Source: Chara braunii
Taxonomy: Eukaryota; Streptophyta; Charophyceae; Charales; Characeae
Reading direction: 5' to 3'
Length of the DNA: 23,150 nt
NCBI GenBank assembly: GCA_003427395.1
Contig: BFEA01000537.1
Location: 389,456 to 412,605 of the forward strand
Part shown: positions 1 through 9,720 of the stretch, piece by piece
Position numbering within the stretch: position 1 is the first letter of the stretch
Layout: every line of letters starts with the position of its first letter
Position numbers and translations under genes: made by a program
Notes under the pieces: model-generated
Seen by the model: only the letters and a program-made list of their open reading frames with translations
What the model was told of the DNA's origin: nothing
Databases searched by the model: none

Positions 1-433
1 GTTGTGTGGGGTGGAACATAGGCAACAGAGGCTGGCCCGTGACCGGGTGATAGGCAATTGGGAGCGGCTTCCACTTCCATTGTCTCTCATTCTGCCACCA
101 GTGTTTCCATATTATACATTGTGATGTGTCCAGTTCCCCCAATTTCTTTTCCGGGTCCAGCCACATTTGCTCGAAGAGGTATGCCTGTTCTGATCTCTTG
201 ATCCGGTTTGTTATTCGAGTTAGTGATTCTTTTAATTGGGCCCAGGCCTTCTGAATTGCTGCCCGAATAAAATCGATGATGTGCAGCTTGGCTTGCTGGT
301 ATCCAAAAAGGTGTTCATTCCTCTCGTGAGAACATCTCGCTTGCCATGTTGTCATCAGAATTTCCAGTCTGGTGAGTGAGAAAAGGTTGGCCTGAAAGGG
401 CGTCCATGACCGTGCAGTATGTGGGTGGTGGCC
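1..433 (-). pseudogene. LINE ORF2 C-terminal tail, left half of a split LINE
   Basis: Read on the minus strand from 415 to 1, one frame is open for about 138 codons and runs off the window. It contains the stretch PFQANLFSLTRLEIL followed by TWQARCSHERNEH. This matches, in order, the region after the zinc knuckle in the plus-strand LINE at 9470-9550 (NLFTLGRRAVL, then IWQRRNTYE). The frame is the same one used by the LINE fragment at 5310-3604, and the two join through the six codons GHHPHT, which are the duplicated 18 bp at 416-433 and 3604-3621. A lysine- and glutamine-rich, probably helical segment follows. Homology to the LINE tail is seen directly in the sequence; the function of this tail domain is unknown to me. 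The 3' end of the LINE lies outside the window. Confidence 0.8.
416..433. repeat. Left target-site duplication (18 bp)
   Basis: The sequence agtatgtgggtggtggcc is identical to 3604-3621. In the interrupted LINE it encodes GHHPHT on the minus strand. The last few bases may also belong to the inserted element, because its internal repeat at 656 also begins tggtggccg, so the true duplication could be 10-18 bp. Confidence 0.85.
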
Positions 434-773
434 GTTTTTCTTCAGACCTGCATTTTCATATGCCGTGCCACTAGTGGGATGCATCAAGCATGGAGGAGTG
501 ATGCTCCGATTGGTTCTTCTTCCATTGCGAACGAGGTCTCCATAGCAATGATGGGGGGTTGCTCTACTCATCGTGGCGAGCAGGGATGGTGCTTTCGTGC
601 GTTCACACGGCTGAACAGGAGCGCTTAGATGGTTTTTTTTTTCTCTCGCCGGATATGGTGGCCGCTTTTCTTCCGACCTGCGTTTTCATATGCCGTGCTA
701 CTGGTGGGATGCATCAAGCACGTGGATGGAGGAGTGGTGTTTCGATTGGTTCTTCTTCCATTGCGAACGAGGT
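426..773 (+). repeat. Direct duplication at the 5' end of the inserted element
   Basis: Segment 426-537 recurs at 656-773 with a few substitutions and a small insertion in the second copy. Shared words include ttttcatatgccgtgc, gggatgcatcaagca and ggttcttcttccattgcga. The period is about 230 bp. Repeated 5' monomers are known from some LINE promoters, so a promoter role is possible, but this is inference. Confidence 0.85.
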
Positions 774-1345
774 TGCTGAGACGACGTGTGGGGTGAAACC
801 TTTCCCCCTTCCTCGACCATGGTAAGTATACGGTAAGTTTATGGTGGCTTGGACCCCCTGTGGCGACTCGTCAACGGGGTTGGCGAGGGGGAGCCACACT
901 GTTCTCGATTCTTGGGAATTAAGGATGGTCGATCATGCCTGTTGGTGCTAGTGTTTTCCTTGTGCTACGAAGTGCTACGAGGTGTTAAGAAGCTAGCAGA
1001 GGGAGGAAGGGAATCCTTCCTTCCCCACAGGTGCAGGGGTAGGGTCTGAAGGGAGGTGGCAGCAAGTGGTGGTTGAGGAAGTAGGGATGGGGGATTGATT
1101 GCTTTGAAATATGATCCACGCGTAGTCTAGATGAATCCCCTGCAAGCCTGATCTGCTTGTTTTCCCTTTCTCTTAGTTGGTTTGTCTTCGTTTGCAATCC
1201 TTTTGGGTGTGTCATGGCTTCTTGTCCAACGATAGATTCCCCGAATCGGATTTCAAATCATGATATTGTAATTTCTGATTTTCGTCCTAAAAAATTTCCT
1301 CCTAAACAGATATCTCAATAGACTTTCGGTTGGCTTCTTGAAATT

Positions 1346-1467
1346 GATCTCAATCTTGTTTCCAAACAATACTCGAATAATACCGGTTTGAAGAAATTTT
1401 CTTGAAAATGATTTCAATCTTGTTTCCAAATAATACTCGAATATACCGGCTTGAAGAAATTTCCTGC
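1346..1467 (+). repeat. Tandem pair of about 60 bp in the AT-rich part of the insert
   Basis: Units 1346-1409 and 1410-1467 share tcaatcttgtttccaaa, aatactcgaata and ttgaagaaatt in the same order, with a small length difference. The surrounding 1250-1900 is AT-rich and shows nothing else that I recognise. Confidence 0.75.
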
Positions 1468-2017
1468 GGAATATCCTACAAAATTTCTGATCCGTTTTAA
1501 TCATGAGTCTGGTTTCGGACATTTCCGAAGATTAAAAGTTCCATAATTAGGGGTCGATTGATTCCCAAGCCATCCTTCAAAATTCCATCTCCAATAGTTT
1601 CTTAAAATTATGTTTCTGATATTTAATTTCTGATTGCAAATTCCGGGATCCTTTTCCAAAATTTATTTTGCTTTACTTCGTTTCATCGAACTGATTCTAC
1701 TAGTCTTGAATTACTTAGTCTCACAAGCTTCCCAGAAAAAAACGTCGTTTCTTGAAATATTCTCCTATAAAATCTTCTAAAAAACTTCTCGAAATAATTT
1801 CCTACAAAGCTTCTAAAGAATTTTTAAAATTTTCAAATAAATTTATATTGAAGCTCTATAAAATTTCATACTCTGGAGATCTCAGCTAATTCTAAGTTTG
1901 ATCAAAGGCTGTAGACTCTCATGGGGTGGTTCTGTTGAGTCGGGGGATGTGTCCAAGAAGGGGGGCAAAGGGCACGAGATGACTCTTTGTGAGGACGGGG
2001 AGAGGGGTGTATCGGGG

Positions 2018-2126
2018 CTGTCTGAGGGGTACCGGCTAGGGAAACCGTCATTAGATGCGATTGGCGTCGGGCAGCTTTGGCTGTCGGATGGGTACCAGCT
2101 GATGAGGGTTTACTTTAGTGCGATTG
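2018..2126 (+). repeat. Degenerate local duplication
   Basis: Segments 2018-2064 and 2080-2126 share the order ctgtc, gggtacc(g/a)gct, ttag, then tgcgattgg. A short open frame crosses both units, so the two encoded copies also resemble each other, but I recognise no protein family. Confidence 0.5.
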
Positions 2127-2220
2127 GTCTTAGGCGGTGCTAGTTCACCCCCTCGATGACGGAAACTGGAATTTCCGAGGGGGCAGGAGATTGCAGGGTG
2201 AGGATCGTGTTTCGGTCTCG

Positions 2221-2442
2221 CTGAGGACATTGTCGGTCGAACTCTTTACTAGGACGGAGTTGGGGGGCTGAAGGAGGTGAGTGTAGGTTCTGTTGGGTTA
2301 TGCTGAGGATACGGTCCTTCGAACCCTTTGCTAGGATGGAGTTGGGGAGGGTGATCCGGGACCTCCCCTTCGATGACAAAGACAGAACTGGTGCACTTGT
2401 CGACTTTCCGGGACCTCTCCTTCAATGACGAAGACAGAACTG
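2221..2442 (+). repeat. Two adjacent pairs of direct repeats
   Basis: Pair one is 2221-2265 and 2303-2347 (ctgagga, then cgaac, ctttact/gctaggacggagttgggg-like). Pair two is 2356-2390 and 2408-2442 (ccgggacct, then ttc and atgac, then agacagaactg). Spacing within the pairs is about 82 and 52 bp. Confidence 0.75.
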
Positions 2443-2460
2443 TGGATGTAGAAGGTGGGG

Positions 2461-3259
2461 TGTCACGCGTCCTACTAGTGAGAGGGTTAGCTGGTAGGAT
2501 GGGAATAGAGCACAGCAGCAGCAGAGATGGTGGCTCGGGTGCAGTAAGTCTTGCTGGAGGAGGGACAAGGGGATTGATTGGGGGACCTGTTTAAACCATG
2601 AAGACTGTTGTAGACACGTCTGAAGTCATTCCAATATCTCAGAGTCAAAGTCGGGTAATGGCCCCGGTATTTTTAACTTTCAAAAATTCTCAAACAAGGG
2701 GGTAGTCTGTTCTGTTTTTAAATTGTCTTCTGGATCCTTGGGTTTCCTGACAATCTCTTCTAGGTAGCTCCAAGTTGTAATACTCGGTGACCTAAGGCTG
2801 TTCGACGCCAGAACGACGCTGGCCGGTGTTGGGGTATTGCCCTGTAACCTGTTGACACAGGGGCATGAGGCCTGGTAGAGAGATCTGAGGGTGCTTTGGG
2901 GGGGCATCCCACGGGACAACTAAGGGTTGCTGCTGAGACAACGCTGGTCGGAGCTGGGGTGAGTTGCGTTGCCCTGTAACCCAGCAGGATAGGGGGTGTG
3001 AGGCCTGGAAGCTCGGCAGGGATTGTGACAGTGTTGGAGATCCTTGGAAGGATCTGTTAGGGATTTTGCAGGATTGGGGGCTTTTTTAGAAATTTTGCAT
3101 TCTATTCCCGTGCCTTTGTCTGAGTAACGGGAAGGGAAGGGATCGAGAGAGAAAGGTATCACGCGTCTTGTTAGCGAAGGGGCTAGCTGGTAGGACAGAA
3201 ATAGGGCAGAGCAGCAGTAGAGATGGTGGCGTTGCTGCAGTAAGTCTTGCTGGAGTGGG
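2461..3259 (+). repeat. Direct repeat of about 100 bp plus a nested pair between its copies
   Basis: Segment 2461-2563 recurs at 3157-3259; shared words include tcacgcgtc, tagctggtagga and gcagtaagtcttgctgga. Between them, 2811-2880 recurs at 2940-3010 (acgctgg, then gccctgtaac, then gaggcctgg). The middle of the inserted element therefore arose by repeated segmental duplication. Confidence 0.75.
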
Positions 3260-3448
3260 GTGAGGAGGACTGTTGGTGGATTCCCAAGTCTCGTCTGCTT
3301 TTTGTTTATCTTTGTAGTCCCTTACACAAAAGCTCTGAAGTAGCTCTGCAGTAGCTCTAAAATTCTTTCAATTCTTTTAATTGGACTTTTTCAATACACC
3401 CTTAGTTTTATTGTCATGGAATTTTCTGATGGTTTTTCTGAACGTACT

Positions 3449-3562
3449 CATGGGACGTTGGGCCCGGTTCCCAGCTTGTGCTAATTCGAGAGGATATGGT
3501 TGTATCTATGGGACGTTGGACCCGGTTTCCAGCAGGTGCTGCTCCCCACCAATAGATGGAGC
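3449..3562 (+). repeat. Tail module (copy 1) with its own partial duplication
   Basis: The full module is 3506-3562 (ctatgggacgttggacccgg, then tttccagcaggtgctgctcc, then ccaccaatagatggagc). A partial copy of its first half lies 57 bp upstream at 3449-3482. The module recurs at 6028 and 10213 on the plus strand and at 20425-20368 on the minus strand. Here it stands just before the T-rich and A-rich end of the nested insertion, so it is the element's 3' end. Confidence 0.75.
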
Positions 3563-3567
3563 ATGTG

Positions 3568-3603
3568 TTTTTTTTTGTTTTGTTTTTTTTTAAATAAAAA
3601 TAA
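3568..3603 (+). repeat. T-rich tract followed by the A-rich tail of the insertion
   Basis: Two runs of nine T separated by gttttg (3568-3591) lead into the A-rich aaataaaaataa (3592-3603), and the second target-site duplication starts immediately after. The A-rich stretch fits a decayed poly(A) tail. The T run could be a Pol III terminator or a secondary expansion. Confidence 0.7.
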
Positions 3604-3621
3604 AGTATGTGGGTGGTGGCC
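3604..3621. repeat. Right target-site duplication (18 bp)
   Basis: Perfect copy of 416-433. On the minus strand it encodes GHHPHT in frame with the upstream LINE sequence. Confidence 0.85.
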
Positions 3622-5310
3622 CAATAATATCACCGCCGGGTCCCATGGGAGGTCCTGCCCTGTGAGGTGGAGCCATGCTGCGCTCCACCACTGCCATATT
3701 TGTTTTGCCAATGGGCAAAACAGTAGGCAGTGCTCCAGGTTGGCTATTTGCTTCGGGAAAGAGTGGCCACAAAACGAACAGATTGGGGATAGTAGCTACT
3801 TTTGTTCCAGCTGTGAGCGAGAAACCACCATGTCTGGTGTTGGTAGGCACCTGTACAGAATCTGCCATTGCAGTGCTCTGTGAGATGTGGGCATCAGGTG
3901 TGCGTATCGTGGCCAAGTGATGCGGTTAATCTCCTGACTCGTGAATGTCGAGTCACGTTCCCAGCGGTGTTTCACAATGTTGATTGTATCCACCATTTTG
4001 TGCGTTCTTCTGTAGCAGTCTTTCACAGTGAATTTCCAGAACGGAAGCGGTTTAGTTCTCTGCCAATGTCATTCAGCGGGGTCAAATGGTAGCTGGCTCA
4101 GAGGGAGTGATGATTCGTACCCGTACCAACCTTCCTTGTCATCTCCTAGGACTCTGACTCTAATCAAGGCGGCCCAGGGGAGTGTTGTGTCCAACTCCCC
4201 ATTCCTTTTGAGCGGGGTGAGGCGAGCCCCCGGCAAATCCGGTTCGTAGGCCTCCAGGTCCACATATTGTGCCCTCCTATTGGTGATCTTATAGATAACC
4301 ATTGGGAGTGGAAGCGTCGTAACCGGTACCACCCAGTCTCCCTTGAGGGCTTGCGGACCTTGTTTAAGGGCTGCGTACCAGGCTATGGGGACAACTTCTT
4401 GGAGGGTATTCAGTTTGCCCTCCAAGTCTCTGACGTTCCTTAGTCGGGGGCGAAGTTGGTCGACAGATTTCCAGTTAGTCGTTGGTATGTCCCATAGGTC
4501 CCCTAGGGAGAATATCCCTTTGTTTACCCAGGACAGCTAGTTCGATCCTTGTTTGACTGAGACGGGTTGTCCTTGGGCGTCCAGTATTTGCGGGTTCCCA
4601 AACCACGGCTGCCTCCATATCTCATGCCACCTTGCTGGTGGCGGGATCTTTTGAGGACCAATTTCTCTCCAGAGAGCAACAAGGGAGGCCCACATGGGAT
4701 CATTTATTAGGTCTGTTTTGGCTGTTGTGGTGTGAGAGTCGGCGGCTGCTGTCCTTGGAGGCTTGGGAATAGACCACGCCGGATTTGTTAGCCATGCCAA
4801 CGGGTGGATCGGATTGTCTTGGGGAGTTGGTGGTACCAGTTGGTTGAGTTGAATGCAGGCTAGGGGTGCCCATGGGAGGTCATCAGCCATGAGTAGGCGC
4901 ACAATGACTTTGAACACCAGCGCCTTGATTTGGTCTTCAGGGTCTATGATTCCTTAGCCGCCTTTCACTTTTGGTTAGGCCACTTGGGCCCATGCCACCC
5001 TGTTGATACATGTTCTTAGCTCATGGTCGTTCCTCCATAGGTACGCTGCAATGACTGACTTTAGTAGAGATAATTGACGCGGGAGGAGGGTCCAAAAGGC
5101 CGTCTTGTACCAGATGGTTGACAAAATTCTGTTGTTGATGGCCAGGGCTCTACCTACTATAGAGGTGTGCAGACCCTTCCATTTGGCCATGGCGTGAATT
5201 GCTGTTTGGACAAGATGGTCCCCATGGTCTCTTGGGGGGCCTAGGGCTGTGAGTCTTACCCCCAAAATGCGGATGTCATGCTGCATGCCACAGAGGATTT
5301 TCCAAAACTG
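3604..5310 (-). pseudogene. LINE (L1-type) ORF2 relic: RT C-terminal region and zf-RVT zinc knuckle
   Basis: One minus-strand frame carries the whole fragment, broken only by stop codons (complements at 4975, 4954, 4537, 4069 and 3796) and without a frameshift. In order it encodes a segment beginning DIRILGVRL, the post-RT region KWKGLHTSIVGRALAINN and STIWYKTAFW, a connecting region with SLPLSQLPFDP, then LQWQILYRCLPT, and a zf-RVT type zinc-binding motif CSFCGH...LEHC...CPLAKQIWQWW near 3790-3690. The plus-strand LINE has the same order (SLVINNVILASIWYKS, ISDLPFDP, LQWQIEHRCLPT, CKLC...HIFLKCP). The core RT motifs and the endonuclease are absent, so the copy is 5' truncated near 5310. The C-terminal tail continues at 433-1 beyond the nested insertion. 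Confidence 0.88.
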
Positions 5311-5456
5311 AATTTAAAACGCTCCCCACAATGAATAGAGAGCCAGGCACATAAGAACCTCTCTTTTTTGAAAAAGGAAGATTTTTTTGGATGTATCAGA
5401 CCGCCATTCTGCATGACCACAATTGCATCCACAAGTCAGTCAAAAAAAGGCCCAGT

Positions 5457-5556
5457 GTCCTTCGGGACATCGGTTAAAATTGGAACAATACACAGAAGAT
5501 TAGCATGGCCCCTGCGCAAGGATGACACACATAAATCGAGAAATGGTCCAAATTTT
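5457..5556 (+). pseudogene. U6: U6 snRNA pseudogene (plant type)
   Basis: U6 is the catalytic-core RNA of the spliceosome. This 100-nt stretch keeps the 5' stem-loop (gtccttcgggac), the AGC triad region (agattagcatggcccctgcg), and the plant-type 3' half ending aaatcgagaaatggtccaaa followed by four Ts. Two facts argue against function. The invariant ACAGAGA box reads ACACAGA (G to C). There is no plant upstream sequence element (consensus TCCCACATCG) and no TATA box about 30 bp upstream. The 5' end is intact and the copy is followed by about 65 bp of other sequence and a long poly(A), which points to retroposition. The match is to my knowledge of plant U6 and was not aligned by software. Confidence 0.9.
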
Positions 5557-5615
5557 ATCCCGTTGTACCCCGCGTTCCCCACCTTTTCGGCCACTGCAGC
5601 TGTGCTGCTCTTCTC

Positions 5616-5662
<47 letters not shown>
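5557..5662 (+). mobile_element. Unknown 3' segment and 41-nt poly(A) fused to U6
   Basis: Right after the U6 end comes a 65-bp segment (atcccgttgtaccccgcg ... ttctctatatt), then 41 consecutive As at 5622-5662. Together with U6 it looks like one retroposed chimera made by template switching during LINE reverse transcription. A convincing target-site duplication was not found: only cagt is shared between the base before U6 and the base after the A tail. The source of the segment is not recognised. Confidence 0.6.
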
Positions 5663-5663
<1 letters not shown>

Positions 5664-5673
5664 AGTACCTGGG

Positions 5674-5800
5674 GAAATTGCTCCTCTTTGACGGGCACGA
5701 CTTTTGGGATGAACGGGCCTGGGCCAGTAGCCCCGATTCAGCCAAGTGGAAACAGCCCGGTTTCCACTTTTGGCTGGCCGCTAACACGGAGCAATTTTTC
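5674..5800. repeat. Foldback element, about 127 bp
   Basis: The outer arms are aaattgctcc (5675-5684) and its perfect complement ggagcaattt (5788-5797). An inner hairpin pairs agccaagtggaaac (5740-5753) with gtttccacttttggct (5760-5775), with one small bulge. Size and structure resemble a MITE-like foldback. No clear target-site duplication is visible. Confidence 0.55.
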
Positions 5801-6027
5801 GAAGTAATAGAATAAAGAAAGTACATTCATGTTACTTTTTGAGTATCAAAAAGCCAAAAAAACAGGTGCCGGCAAAGAAACTAGGGGCCTTGAGCCACTA
5901 GCCAAGTTTGGTGGCACTAGCAAAACCCCCTTGTTGGCGCCTCGAGCCATGAGGGCAAGGCCTTCCTCTTCTTACTCCCTTCCCCCTTCCTGTTCCCTCA
6001 TGCTTGCCGGTGATAAGCAACCGGACG

Positions 6028-6075
6028 GCTGCCCCCCAGAATAGATGGGGCCTGTGTTAAAAAAAAAAAAAAAAA
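6028..6075 (+). repeat. Tail module (copy 3, 3' part) with 17-nt poly(A)
   Basis: gctgccccccagaatagatg followed by gggcctgtgtt matches gctgctccccaccaatagat and ggagcatgtgtt of copy 1 at 3539-3570. A run of 17 As (6059-6075) follows at once. The upstream half of the module is too diverged to align by eye. Confidence 0.6.
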
Positions 6076-6661
6076 TCCTCCCAGCCAATCCCGTTGCAGG
6101 GAAAAGCATTAGTCCAAGCTTTGAGAAATTGCAAAACACTGGAGCGTCGTACCGAAACCTAGACTATCGAAAGAGGGGGGGGAGGAGAGGGGGGGGCACA
6201 TTTTCAAGACTTTGTAGGCTCCTTTGTCGCCCGTGGCATGGCACAACGGAAAAAAAAAAAGTTGTGGTCTGATATTTGCAAGTCACAGACATTACAACCC
6301 CCCCCGCCTACCATGAAGAGTTGATCCTCAATGCAGCCCGTTTCATGTGCCATATGCACGTCCCTTCGCGTGCGTGTACCTCGACTTGTAGCCGCATTCA
6401 TTGTTGTGTGTTAAAAACAGGTGGGGAGGTGGGCGCATGGAAATCAGCTTCCACCGTCGGCCTTCCAGTGCAGCTGCCTGTATCCACCCTTTCAAGATCT
6501 CAAACAACCAGCATACACACGTAGTTGTTGATGCCATAGTCGTTGTCGGAACCTTCGGTTTTTTAATCAAGCCCCCACCCGTGAAACAGGATGTATGTCA
6601 CGAATGTGCACAACAGAAGAATCCGGAAGAAGAAGACAGGAAAAAGGGAAAGGCTAGATGA
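6076..6661. other. Unassigned spacer
   Basis: This holds a G-rich tract (6174-6196), an 11-nt A run (6250-6260) that might mark another short retroposed end, and otherwise unremarkable sequence up to the LINE. Short frames exist, but none resembles a known family. Confidence 0.4.
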
Positions 6662-9600
6662 GATGAACCATTAGCCATCTCAACAGTTGCTAGTATGAAG
6701 TTGGCAAGAGAATTTTACAAGGACCTCTTCACCTCAAAAAATTCTTCAATTCCCTTACCAGAAAAAGAAAGACAAATCAAAGAGTTTCTAACCCCCTTCA
6801 ATAAATCAATTACGGTGGCACAAAAGGAGATGCAGGAAATGCCACTAACGAAGGATGAAATTTGGAAGGCCCTAATCCTTATGGAAGAAGATAAGACGCC
6901 AGGAGTTGATGGCCTTCCGAAAGAATTCTGGGAATCTATGTGGGAAACACTCTCACAAGATCTAATGGACTTTTATCAAGCGGTCTGGGAGGCAGGGGAC
7001 ATGGGAGAAATAGTTTGTCAAGGGATTCTCACACTCCTTTACAAAAAAGGGGACAAACTAAATATTCGTAATTACCGCCCCATCACATTGCTCACTGTAG
7101 TGTATAAATTGGTCGCCAAAGCACTAGTTGACAGAATGCTCAAAGTTAATTCACCCATCACAAACAGGATTTATCTCAGGACGTAACATACAAGACAATA
7201 TCCTTCTTATAAATGAACTTATTAAAGTTACTCGCCAATCAAAACATAATGCAGCATTTATTTTCATAAACTTTGAAAAAGCCTATGATCATGTAGAATG
7301 GCTCTTTTTGGACAAATGCTTGGAGAAATTGAACTTCGGTCCGTGTTTCAGAAGGTGTATCTCTATCATGCACCGCAACGCCACCACAAAAGTCATGGTA
7401 AATGGAAGTATGGCACCCCCAATAGAGTTATAGAGATCGGTAAGGCAGGGTGACCCTCTGATACCATTCCTCTTCATAATTATAATGGAGGCTCTAGCGG
7501 CCAACCTCAAACATCACAAGGGTATCAGGAAAATTCAAGTGACATCCAAACCGGAAGAGGCAGTTCCCATATGCTCATTATTTGCAGATGACCTCTCCTT
7601 GATGGTTGGCGCCACACATGAGAATATGGATACGATTCAAGACTTAATGAATAAATTTTGCAAAATAGCAGACATGAAGGTTAACTGGGGAGAAAAGACC
7701 CTAGGATGGTGGATTCACCATCAGGGTGTTAGGCCCCCAAAAAAACCTAAAATCAAATGGCTACCCCTCGACAAGCCAATGAGAGTGCTAGGCATTTCGT
7801 TGTCTGTCGAAGGGAAACCCAAAATTAATGATGAGATTATATTTCAAAGTGCTCAGACCAAACTGGAACTCTGGAAAAATAAGCATACATCAATAATAGG
7901 CAGATCTTTGGTAATCAATAATGTAATCCTAGCCTCTATTTGGTATAAATCAGCTATTTGGGCCCTTGATTGTAATTAGACAAAATATCTTCATCAACAG
8001 CTCAGAGCTTTCTTGTGGAGAAGGACTCACGAATATAAGAATGTAATTAGTAGAGTGGCATGGTCCTCAGTCATCCAACCAAAATCTAATGGAGGGTTGG
8101 GGATTATTGACCCAACACTTCAAGCCATAGCGCTCTCAATCCAATGGGTGAAGAGATTATGATTAAATCCTCAAACTCCATGGAACGGTCTAGCTTGGGA
8201 GCAGCTGAGAAGATTGGCCCCCAAGACAGGGGAGGCCATAGATCCGGCCATGTGGTTAGAAAATAGGGAATGACCGATCCCCAGAGGTACGACCAAAGAG
8301 GTAGACCCAGCCCAAATGACAAGCAGAGAGGCAGCAAGGAAAGATATCATCAACGACTCTTTTTGGCCTACCATACTCAAAACTTGGAGGAAACTACCCA
8401 TACCGGACAAACACTTCCCTCAACCATTGGAAGAGATTAACCAACAGCCACTTTTCAACAACACCTGGATCAGAGACCACCAAGGTACCACACTACACTG
8501 TAATAATAATCCATGGAAGAACTGGACCAGGAGGGGGGTAACTAGAACAGGGACATTTGGGACGACGAGTCTCGGGATTGGATCTCCCCTCACCTCCTCC
8601 AGAAGAAACTAAAACATTGTCACCACACACAAAATAACCTGGATAAAATTGTGAAACTCATCCCCATTGAGTGGTTCAGAGTGCTCAAGAGAGGGAAGAA
8701 AATTCAGCAAAGTGATTCGGTGGCTATGATAGACGAACCGCGAAAGGTAGGTAACGTATTTCTCATATCCCCCAATAATGGGTCATTAATCGCCCCAGGG
8801 GCATTAAGGGAGGACAATGTTTTAACTCTCAACAAAGATGTTGCCCCATATTGGATACCAATGGGGAATGTCTTCAGAATCAGAGTCCTCTCACTAGACG
8901 CACAGTCATACCTCGCTTTCAGACCATCCACACCCATCTCAGATTTGCCCTTCGATCCGGTATATTGGTCGTGGGGAACCAAAAATAAGCTTAACAAGAA
9001 CTTCAGCAGATACCTACACACACTATCGGTCAAATCGACTTACCGGATGTTCAGGCTCAGACTTAACCTGAAAGACAGGGTGGTTGAGAGATGGATGAAA
9101 CATCTGAATATTAACAAGGAAGATCTGAGAAATATCAAATGGTTCAAGGACTCCAAGATCAAACCTTCGAAGATTGCCTCCCTTCAATGGCAGATAGAAC
9201 ACCGGTGCCTCCCCACAAAAGACTGGCTGGCAGATAGATCCTCCCTGGAAAAAAGAGGTATGGCTGGCCCCTGATGCAAACTTTGCAAATTTGCGTACCC
9301 AAGTAGGAAAATACCGGAAGCAATCGAGCACATTTTTCTCAAGTGTCCAGGCTCCATTTGGCTATGGCGTTGGTGGGACAGAATCAAGAAACAATTAGAA
9401 ATCACACACCAATGGCCTTGGGGATGGAAAGCAATTATGCTGGAACACTGGTTCCCGGAACCAGAAGATAATTTCACTCAGAACCTTTTTACCCTAGGAA
9501 GAAGAGCGGTGTTGTGGGCCATTTGGCAGAGAAGGAACACATATGAATGAGAGGAAGCTAGATTAGATGGCCCAGAATTTACTGACACTATCAAACAACA

Positions 9601-9720
9601 AATTCAAACTCACATACAGGATAAATGGACCAACCTAAAAGAAAAAATTCAGTTCAACTCATCCAAAAAGAAATCTCTCAATCAATCCAGCAATTCAGCT
9701 GCAACTGGCTGGGGGGGGGG
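6662..9720 (+). pseudogene. LINE (L1-type) ORF2 relic: reverse transcriptase to zf-RVT and tail
   Basis: Coding relic of a LINE reverse transcriptase that would copy its own RNA at the nicked target. Motifs in order: a region before the RT ([12 protein letters not shown]), [42 protein letters not shown], motif A FINFEKAYDHVEW (7263-7301), motif B RQGDPL, motif C LFADD near 7578-7592, LQWQIEHRCLPT, and the zinc knuckle CKLC...HIFLKCP (9275-9352). Three frames are needed: shifts near 7145 and 8540. In-frame stops are at 7431, 7977, 8160, 8271, 9272 and 9548. The catalytic Asp of motif A is Asn (codon 7269). The endonuclease and ORF1 are missing. The 3' end stops at a G run and adapter sequence, so its real end and duplication cannot be seen. 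Confidence 0.9.

Larger units (their letters stand above)
434..3603 (+). mobile_element. Non-coding retroelement insertion, about 3.17 kb, nested in a LINE
   Basis: The element lies between two perfect 18-bp copies of LINE coding sequence and ends in an A-rich tail (3592-3603), so it inserted on the plus strand by target-primed reverse transcription. I see no RT, endonuclease or gag motif and no long open frame. From the left it holds a 112-118-bp direct duplication, two perfect splice-donor-like GTAAGT sites (822 and 833), a pyrimidine tract ending in AG (1176), a 35-codon frame from ATG 1214 (MASCPTIDSP...) and an AT-rich stretch (1250-1900). A GC-richer mosaic of paired duplications follows (2018-3259), then the tail module (3449-3562). 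It could be an internally deleted LINE derivative keeping 5' and 3' ends, or a retrocopied long non-coding RNA. The mode of insertion is well supported; the identity of the element is not. Confidence 0.75.
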
